Assembly (NCBI RefSeq): GCF_000828475.1
Contig: NZ_AP014648.1
Span: 620,001-684,000, forward strand
Reading direction: 5' to 3'
Origin: Methyloceanibacter caenitepidi
Lineage (GTDB): Bacteria > Pseudomonadota > Alphaproteobacteria > Rhizobiales > Methyloligellaceae
DNA length: 64,000 nucleotides
Shown here: positions 58,406 through 64,000 of the stretch, one piece after another
Layout: every line of letters begins with the position of its first letter
Numbering within the stretch: the first letter of the stretch is position 1
Translations under genes and position numbers: made by a program
The notes under the pieces: generated by a model
Databases searched by the model: none
Told to the model about the DNA's origin: nothing
What the model saw: only the letters and a program-made list of their open reading frames with translations

Positions 58406-59425
58406 CTAGGCCGCCCGCAGAAGATGAAGGCTGAAAAGCGCCGCTTCGTCGGTCCAGACACGGGCAGGCTCCCAGCCGCCGCGCCTGGCGAGGTCCTGAA
58501 AGCCTTGGATCGAGTATTTGTGGGAGTTTTCCGTGTGGATGCGCTCGCCCTTGGCGAAGTCGAAGCGCTCTCCCAGGACGTGAACGGTCTGGTTCGCAAG
58601 GCTCTCGAGATAGATCTCGATACGTCCTTCGCGGGGATTGTAGAGCGCCCGATGGGCAAACCGATCCGTATCGAAATCGCCGTCGAGCTCCCGGTTGATT
58701 CGCGCCAGGAGGTTGAGGCTGAACGAAGCGGTCACGCCCTGCGCGTCGTCATAGGCCGGAATCAGAACGTCGAGGCTCTTCTGGAGATCGACCCCGATCA
58801 GGAAGGTGCTTCCCGGCCCAAGGAGCCGCGTGGCGTTTTCAAGGAAGTCGGTGGCCTCCTCGTGGGTGAGGTTGCCGATGGTGGAGCCGGAGAAGAAGCC
58901 AAGCGGCTCATCAGCCTCGATCCCTTTGAGATCGCGCGGCTTGGTGAAATCGCCGACGACGGGGCGGACGGTCAAATCCTCGAACTCGGCTTCCAGCCCC
59001 TCCGCGGCTTCTGCGAGAAAGCTCCCCGACACGTCGATCGGCACATATGTGTCGAGGCCGTCCAGGGCCTCGATCAGGAGGCGCGTCTTGCGGCTCGACC
59101 CGGAGCCGAACTCGACCAATGTCTCGACCGGACCGACGCATCCGGCGATCTCGGCGCCATAGGACCGAAGCAGCGCAATCTCCGTGCGGGTCGGATAATA
59201 TTCGTCGAGCTTCGTAATCTCCTCGAACAAAGCCGAGCCGGCCTCGTCATAGAGAAAGCGCGAGGGAATGTGGCGCGGCCTGTCCGCAAGGCCGTCCAGG
59301 ACGGCTTTTGCGAACTCGGCGGCGTGAACGGCAAGCGTCGGCTCCGCGGCCTTTCTCACGGCTTCGGCGACGTCGCTATCCGCGTGCGGCAGCGAAGCGC
59401 GGGACATGGAAAGGGTGCGCGCCAT
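58406..59425 (-). CDS. egtD: Histidine N-alpha-methyltransferase (EgtD)
   Basis: A 339-residue protein. LFEEITKLDEYYPTRTEIAL, VEFGSGSSRKTRLLI (AdoMet site), FFSGSTIGNLTHEEA and RIEIYLES are EgtD hallmarks. It makes hercynine, the first step of ergothioneine. ATG 59425 overlaps the egtB stop (TAATG), so the two are translated together. Confidence 0.93.
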   Translation of the reverse strand: MARTLSMSRASLPHADSDVAEAVRKAAEPTLAVHAAEFAKAVLDGLADRPRHIPSRFLYDEAGSALFEEITKLDEYYPTRTEIALLRSYGAEIAGCVGPVETLVEFGSGSSRKTRLLIEALDGLDTYVPIDVSGSFLAEAAEGLEAEFEDLTVRPVVGDFTKPRDLKGIEADEPLGFFSGSTIGNLTHEEATDFLENATRLLGPGSTFLIGVDLQKSLDVLIPAYDDAQGVTASFSLNLLARINRELDGDFDTDRFAHRALYNPREGRIEIYLESLANQTVHVLGERFDFAKGERIHTENSHKYSIQGFQDLARRGGWEPARVWTDEAALFSLHLLRAA

Positions 59426-60714
59426 TAGGCGTCCGCCGCGAGCCGAAGGCCCGTAAACTGCCAGCGCTGCTGGGGATAGAAGAAGTTCCGGTAGGTCCTC
59501 CGGATATGGCCTTCGGGGGTCGCGCAGGACCCGCCTTTGAGGACGAACTGGTTGCACATGAATTTGCCGTTGTATTCGCCCACGGCGCCGGGGGCCGGTT
59601 TGTAGCCCGGATAGGGCAGGTAGGCGCTGGCCGTCCATTCCCACACATCGCCGAACATCTGGGTCAGACCCGCGTCGTCCGGTGCGGCTTGCGGGCGCAA
59701 GAAACCGCTGCCCAGCGTTCGTCCCTGTTCGGCGAGGCCGGCGGAGGCATGCTCCCATTCGAATTCGGACGGAAGCCGGAAGCCGGCCCAGCGGGCGAAG
59801 GCATCCGCCTCGTAATAGCTGACATGGGTCACGGGCGCGGCCGGGTTGACCGGGCGAAAGCCCCGGAGCTCCATCTGGCCATAGCCGTCTTCGGCCCGCT
59901 CGTAATAGAGCGGCGCGCGCCAACCCTCGGCGTTGATGAGGTTCCATCCGTCCGCCAGCCACAATGCCGAAGTCTCGTAGCCGCCGTCCTCGATGAAGGC
60001 GATCCATTCGGCATTGGTGACGCAGCGATTGGCGAGCTTGAAGGGACGGATTAGCTGTTCGTGGCGCGGCCCCTCATTGTCGTAGGAGAAGCCGTTCCCG
60101 TCGTGACCGACCTCGAACACCCCGCCGTCGAAATCGACGAATGTCAGCGGATCGGGCGTGCCGGCGGGTTCGCCCGGCGCCGCGTCGCGATAGGCCGGCT
60201 TCAGCGGCTGGGACGCAAACAGGCTCAAAATGTCCGTGAGCAGCAGTTCCTGATGCTGCTGTTCGTGATTGATGCCGAGTTCCACGAGCGCGGCGGCCTC
60301 GTCCGGAAGCTCGCGGCTAAACAAGGTCTCGAGGGCCTCGTCCACATAGGCGCGGTATGCGCGGACCGCGTCGCCCGACGGCCGCGTCAGCAGGCCGCGA
60401 AAGGGCCGCGGATGGCGCGCGCCGACGCTCTCGTAATAGGAGTTGAAGCAATATTCGAAGCGGTCGTCGAAGCGGGTATAGCCGGGAAGAAACTGCGACA
60501 GGACAAAGGCCTCGAAGAACCAGGTCGTGTGCGCCAGATGCCATTTCGTCGGACTGGCATCGTCCATGGCTTGAACGACTTGATCTTCGTCGCTCAAAGG
60601 CTCAGCGAGCTCATGCGACAGGGCGCGCGTCGCCATCAGTCTCTGACTGAGGCGGCCATATCGCGTTGGTGTATCTTGGGGAGAGTCTGCGAGGATAGTC
60701 TGCGTGAGGCTCAT
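59425..60714 (-). CDS. egtB: Hercynine sulfoxide synthase-type protein EgtB
   Basis: A 429-residue iron enzyme with an N-terminal DinB-like part (KWHLAHTTWFFE and HEQQHQEL supply the three iron-binding His) and a C-terminal FGE-sulfatase part (GDVWEWTASAYLPYPGY, FVLKGGSCATP). It joins hercynine to a thiol donor in ergothioneine synthesis. No EgtA, EgtC or EgtE is seen here. Confidence 0.93.
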   Translation of the reverse strand: MSLTQTILADSPQDTPTRYGRLSQRLMATRALSHELAEPLSDEDQVVQAMDDASPTKWHLAHTTWFFEAFVLSQFLPGYTRFDDRFEYCFNSYYESVGARHPRPFRGLLTRPSGDAVRAYRAYVDEALETLFSRELPDEAAALVELGINHEQQHQELLLTDILSLFASQPLKPAYRDAAPGEPAGTPDPLTFVDFDGGVFEVGHDGNGFSYDNEGPRHEQLIRPFKLANRCVTNAEWIAFIEDGGYETSALWLADGWNLINAEGWRAPLYYERAEDGYGQMELRGFRPVNPAAPVTHVSYYEADAFARWAGFRLPSEFEWEHASAGLAEQGRTLGSGFLRPQAAPDDAGLTQMFGDVWEWTASAYLPYPGYKPAPGAVGEYNGKFMCNQFVLKGGSCATPEGHIRRTYRNFFYPQQRWQFTGLRLAADA

Positions 60715-60794
60715 GGTTCCTCCCGTTTACCGTTTGGACCCTAAGGGGCAACCCTACGTCGGACAGCTTGTTCCATATCTCGAAACAAGCCACC

Positions 60795-61322
60795 ATGCAC
60801 AATTCCGTGACGATGATCGGGCAATTTTTGAAGGAAATGCCAGTGCCCAACGTGGAACAGGACCCGTTGATCGTGGTCGATGGCCGCCAGTCGGAGGCCG
60901 CGGCCGAGCTTCAGCGCGGCGTTTGCCGCACGTTGCGCGCCTACGGACATTCGGTCATCACGGAATTGCCGCTGGCCAATGGGCGACGTGCGGACGTTGT
61001 GGGCCTTTCGGCGGCCGGCGACATCATGATCGTCGAGATCAAGTCCTGTCTCACCGACTATCGCACCGACGGAAAGTGGCACGAATATCTCGACTATTGC
61101 GACAGACTCTACTTCGCGGTGTCGGCGGATTTTCCGAGTGACGTGATCCCGGAACACGCGGGGCTTATTCTCGCCGACCGCTATGGGGCGGAGCTTGTCC
61201 GCGAGCCCAAAGAGGACCGGCTCAATGCCGCGCGCCGCAAAGCGATGATGTTGTGTTTTGCACGCGCCGCCGCGCTCCGGCTCCAGCACCAACTGGATCC
61301 GGGCTGCGGATTGAGAAGCTAA
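60795..61322 (+). CDS. mmcB: MmcB-family DNA repair protein
   Basis: A 175-residue protein with an endonuclease-like core: SVITELPLANGRRADVVGLS, IMIVEIKSCLTDYRTDGKWH (ExK) and YLDYCDRLYFAVSADFP. MmcB proteins (DUF2161-type) are alphaproteobacterial DNA-damage proteins linked to mitomycin C resistance. ATG 60795 chosen; 60768 and 60840 are possible. Confidence 0.88.
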   Translation: MHNSVTMIGQFLKEMPVPNVEQDPLIVVDGRQSEAAAELQRGVCRTLRAYGHSVITELPLANGRRADVVGLSAAGDIMIVEIKSCLTDYRTDGKWHEYLDYCDRLYFAVSADFPSDVIPEHAGLILADRYGAELVREPKEDRLNAARRKAMMLCFARAAALRLQHQLDPGCGLRS

Positions 61323-61334
61323 CGCGCCGCGTCG

Positions 61335-61910
61335 CTATTTGGGCGCGCGCTTCGCCAAAATTCGCTGAAGCGTACGGCGATGCATATTGAGCCGGCGCGC
61401 CGTCTCCGAGACATTGCGATTGCAAAGCTCATAGACGCGCTGAATGTGCTCCCAGCGGACACGATCCGCCGACATCGGGTTTTCCGGCGGCAAGGCCTTG
61501 TCGTCCGGTGCGGCGACGAGCGCATTGTAGACGTCGTCTGCATCGGCGGGTTTGGCGAGATAGTCGACAGCGCCGATCTTCACCGCCGAAACGGCGGTCG
61601 CGATATTGCCGTAGCCGGTCAGGATCACCGCCCGCGAATCGGGACGGATTTCCTTCAAAGCCGCGACGACATCGATACCGCTGCCGTCATCGAGACGCAT
61701 ATCCACCACGGCAAAGGCCGGCGGGCGCTGCCGAAGCATCGCCAAGCCTTCATCCACCGAGCCTGCGGCCTCGACGGCAAAGCCGCGCGTTTCCATGGCG
61801 CGTGCCAAACGCTGCAGGAACGCCCGATCGTCGTCGACAATCAGAAGCGTGTTGTCCTGCAGGGGGCCGCTGAAATCCTCTGACATCGGTAGTACCGGCT
61901 GCATATCCAT
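61335..61910 (-). CDS. actR: Redox response regulator ActR/RegA
   Basis: A 191-residue RegA-family regulator: receiver domain with DDD (26-28) and phospho-acceptor D70 (VVDMRLDDGSG), and a C-terminal Fis-type HTH (CNRNVSETARRLNMHRRTLQ). ATG 61910; ATG 61886 is possible. It is the partner of the adjacent ActS/RegB kinase and controls energy and redox genes. Confidence 0.93.
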   Translation of the reverse strand: MDMQPVLPMSEDFSGPLQDNTLLIVDDDRAFLQRLARAMETRGFAVEAAGSVDEGLAMLRQRPPAFAVVDMRLDDGSGIDVVAALKEIRPDSRAVILTGYGNIATAVSAVKIGAVDYLAKPADADDVYNALVAAPDDKALPPENPMSADRVRWEHIQRVYELCNRNVSETARRLNMHRRTLQRILAKRAPK

Positions 61911-62151
61911 AAGTCTGCTCCCTTTGCGGTCGTACAACCCCGCCAAAGGGCGTGTCCTCCCGGACGCGAGTACAATTTGCCTTATATAGCTTGGCTGACA
62001 GGTAAGGTCTTTAACCAGTCCTGACAAGTCTTGGCAGTTTCCGCCACGGCCTATTCTAACGAAAAATCGGGAAAACTGGGCCGTTCACCGCTGTGTTTTG
62101 TCCTTATGGTGAAGACTACCGCAGCCAATGGGCGAATAGGGCCGCGGATTC

Positions 62152-63597
62152 CTAAATCGCCAAGTCCGTGTGATGGCAACAATGGGGCTCTTCAAACGCC
62201 TTTCTCGGCCAAATGACCGTTACGACGGCCCCCGTTTCGGGCTCGGGCCGATTGGCGAGCTCGAGGCGCGCACAAGACCGCTCGAGCAGCGTTTTGGCGA
62301 TGAAGAAGCCTAATCCCATGCCGGCGTGTCCCGGCTCGTCGTGGTCGATAGTCGCGGCGGGCCGTGTGGTCACGAACGGCTCGCCGAGCTGCTCGAGAAC
62401 GTCGGGCGGAAATCCGTCTCCATCGTCGGTGACGACGATTCGGACTTCGTCGCGCGACCAGCTTGCATCGACGTTGACCTCTTCCTTGGCGAAGTCGAGG
62501 GCGTTCTCGATGAGATTGCCGAGGCCGTACAGAACGCCGGGATTGCGATCGGCCACCGGCTCGCGCGCCGCGTCGCTGTTTGGGTACACGCCCAGTTGCG
62601 GAGCGGCGGTCACCTTGATCGGGACGGCAAGCGGCCGATACGGTTCGACGACCTCGTCGATGAGATGGCTGACGGGCAGCCGCGACAGAATCGTGTCGAG
62701 TTCCTCGGCGCGCGCGCTCAGTTCTTTGAGGATGTCGCGGCAGCGCTCGGCCTGATGACGCACGAGAAGCAAATCGTCGTAAATTGGGTCGCCTTCCTTG
62801 GCCGCATGTAGCAGCTCCTTGGTCGCGACGGCGATCGTGGCAAGCGGGGTGCCGAGTCCGTGGGCGGCGGCGGCGGCCATGCCGTCGAGCGCGGATAATC
62901 TTTGCTCGCGCGCGAGCACCATCTCCGTCGCGGCCAGCGCCTCGGCCATGCGCCTGTTTTCTTGCGCCGTGCGCCAGGTATAGAAGCCGATGAAGACGAT
63001 CCCGAGCACGACCGCCGCCCAGACTCCCAGCACGTAGATCTGCGGGATCGCGATCGTTTGGGAATGGCACCAGGCAATCGGGTGATGAAAGATTTCCGGC
63101 CCCGTATTGGTGTGGTGGCACCACGGCAGCGGATAGTGCACGTATGCGAGGAGGCTCGCCGCGGCGATGGCGAGGAGGCCGAGCGCAATGGTCGTCCGCA
63201 GCGGCAGAGCGGATGCGGAGACCGCGACCGGCGCGACCAAGAGAAATGCAAACGGGTTCTCCAGACCGCCGGTGAGGTAGAGCAGCGCGGCGAGCTGGAT
63301 AATGTCGAAGCCCAGCATCAGAAATGCCGAACGGGCGGTCAGGCGCTGGCTCTCCGGAAAACGGATGCGCAAAGCCACGTTGAGCCAGGCCGACAGAGCG
63401 ATTACGGCGAAGCACCAGCCGATCGGGACCGTCATGCCCAGGCCCCAATGCACGGCAACGATGGTCAGGCTCTGACCGACCACGGCCAGCCACCGAAGCC
63501 GGACGATCGTATGGAGGCGCAAACGGGAATCTCCCGCGCGCAACCATTCCGGCGGCGCGGGGTCGATTGTCGCCTGCTGCGTTTCGGTGAGGCTCAT
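62152..63597 (-). CDS. actS: Redox sensor histidine kinase ActS/RegB
   Basis: A 481-residue kinase. About six N-terminal helices; GGLENPF (110-116) is the RegB quinone-binding heptapeptide; H246 lies in the H-box (AAAHGLGTPLATI); C286 (QAERCRDIL) corresponds to the redox-active Cys of RegB; the ATP-binding part is GLGNLIENALDFA and GHAGMGLGFFIAK. It reads respiratory state through quinone and Cys. It lies 241 nt upstream of actR, same strand. Confidence 0.93.
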   Translation of the reverse strand: MSLTETQQATIDPAPPEWLRAGDSRLRLHTIVRLRWLAVVGQSLTIVAVHWGLGMTVPIGWCFAVIALSAWLNVALRIRFPESQRLTARSAFLMLGFDIIQLAALLYLTGGLENPFAFLLVAPVAVSASALPLRTTIALGLLAIAAASLLAYVHYPLPWCHHTNTGPEIFHHPIAWCHSQTIAIPQIYVLGVWAAVVLGIVFIGFYTWRTAQENRRMAEALAATEMVLAREQRLSALDGMAAAAAHGLGTPLATIAVATKELLHAAKEGDPIYDDLLLVRHQAERCRDILKELSARAEELDTILSRLPVSHLIDEVVEPYRPLAVPIKVTAAPQLGVYPNSDAAREPVADRNPGVLYGLGNLIENALDFAKEEVNVDASWSRDEVRIVVTDDGDGFPPDVLEQLGEPFVTTRPAATIDHDEPGHAGMGLGFFIAKTLLERSCARLELANRPEPETGAVVTVIWPRKAFEEPHCCHHTDLAI

Positions 63598-63715
63598 GAG
63601 GCAACCCTAGCATGGGCCGGAAGCTATAATTCCGACAAAGATGTTCCGTATCGCATGGCGCCCCGGCACGGCAAGGCGGCCGAAAAGCGCGGGGCGCAGC
63701 AAAGGTGGATGCGAC

Positions 63716-64000
63716 GTGGCGAGAGACATCACACAGGACGAAGGCGGGGCGGCGGCAGCCGACCTGGCGCCTGTCGTCGTGCGCGGTCTGACGAAGCGCT
63801 TCGGATCGGTGACCGCCGTCGATCATCTCAGCTTCACCCTGGAAGCCGGAACGACCGTCGCCCTGCTCGGCGGCAATGGCGCGGGCAAGACCACGACCAT
63901 CGCCATGCTGCTCGGTTTAATTCGGCCAAGCGCGGGCACGGTGCACGTTTTCGGCGCCGATATTACGAGCAACCGCTATGCGGTCGCGCAACGCATGAAT
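63716..64000 (+). CDS. ABC transporter ATP-binding protein (partial, cut by window end)
   Basis: The first 95 residues of an ABC ATPase: VRGLTKRFGSVTAVDHLSFT, Walker A LLGGNGAGKTTTI and LIRPSAGTVHVFGADI, typical of ABC-2-type exporters. GTG 63716 is the likely start. It is divergent from actS; the rest lies beyond the window. Confidence 0.88.
   Translation, partial: MARDITQDEGGAAAADLAPVVVRGLTKRFGSVTAVDHLSFTLEAGTTVALLGGNGAGKTTTIAMLLGLIRPSAGTVHVFGADITSNRYAVAQRMN

Overview
The window is alphaproteobacterial DNA, probably from the order Hyphomicrobiales (Rhizobiales). The flank carries an ActS/ActR (RegB/RegA) redox two-component pair, an MmcB-type DNA repair protein, a speD/speE pair with the N-terminal form I associate with this order, ergothioneine genes egtB-egtD and a PPi-type phosphofructokinase. 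The genus cannot be read from the sequence. About three quarters of the window (1 to about 47,800) is a prophage whose left end lies outside. Its right end is fixed at 47,753-47,800 by a 48-nt copy of the 3' part of a tRNA-Arg(CCG), directly after the tyrosine integrase.

Prophage left arm (14-13,242, minus strand): a tightly packed early operon in which most junctions are 1-4 nt ATGA/GTGA/TAATG overlaps. It encodes family A DNA polymerase, an N6-adenine methyltransferase, an HD phosphohydrolase, a GapR-like protein, a DUF2815 (ssDNA-binding-like) and DUF2800 (nuclease) pair separated by an HNH endonuclease, a SNF2 helicase, a RuvC-like resolvase, a DUF6378 protein, a small Cro-like protein and many small zinc-ribbon or unknown proteins. 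A control region at 13,243-13,413 separates it from rightward genes: a primase-helicase split into three reading frames (13,414-15,315), an iteron-like cluster at its end (candidate origin) and a winged-helix protein. A leftward block (16,206-18,515) holds an ArdA-type antirestriction protein, unknown small proteins with near-identical leaders and a 28-residue membrane peptide, and looks like an anti-defence operon.

From 18,608 to 45,640 the plus strand carries packaging, virion and lysis genes in podovirus-like order: small terminase, a large repeat-containing tail fibre, metallophosphoesterase, large terminase, portal, scaffold, major capsid, two paralogous surface proteins, adaptor, tail hub, a Gp13-like protein, four internal or ejection proteins, SAR-type endolysin, a spanin with extra membrane segments, and a lipoprotein. 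The lysogeny block (45,779-47,497) holds a repressor, an excisionase-like protein and the integrase. No phage RNA polymerase is seen. A short motif (core TGTAGAA) recurs at about 15 sites, nearly all intergenic; three copies share an identical 16-mer, which suggests a prophage-wide regulatory signal.

Host flank (47,921-64,000): cytochrome and flavoprotein of flavocytochrome c sulfide dehydrogenase, a CNT nucleoside transporter, a serine hydrolase, a Bcp peroxiredoxin, DUF5996 and GNAT proteins, a PHB-depolymerase-like esterase, speD-speE, PPi-phosphofructokinase, egtB-egtD, mmcB, actR (regA), actS (regB) and the start of an ABC transporter ATPase. All assignments come from reading protein motifs; no database search was run.
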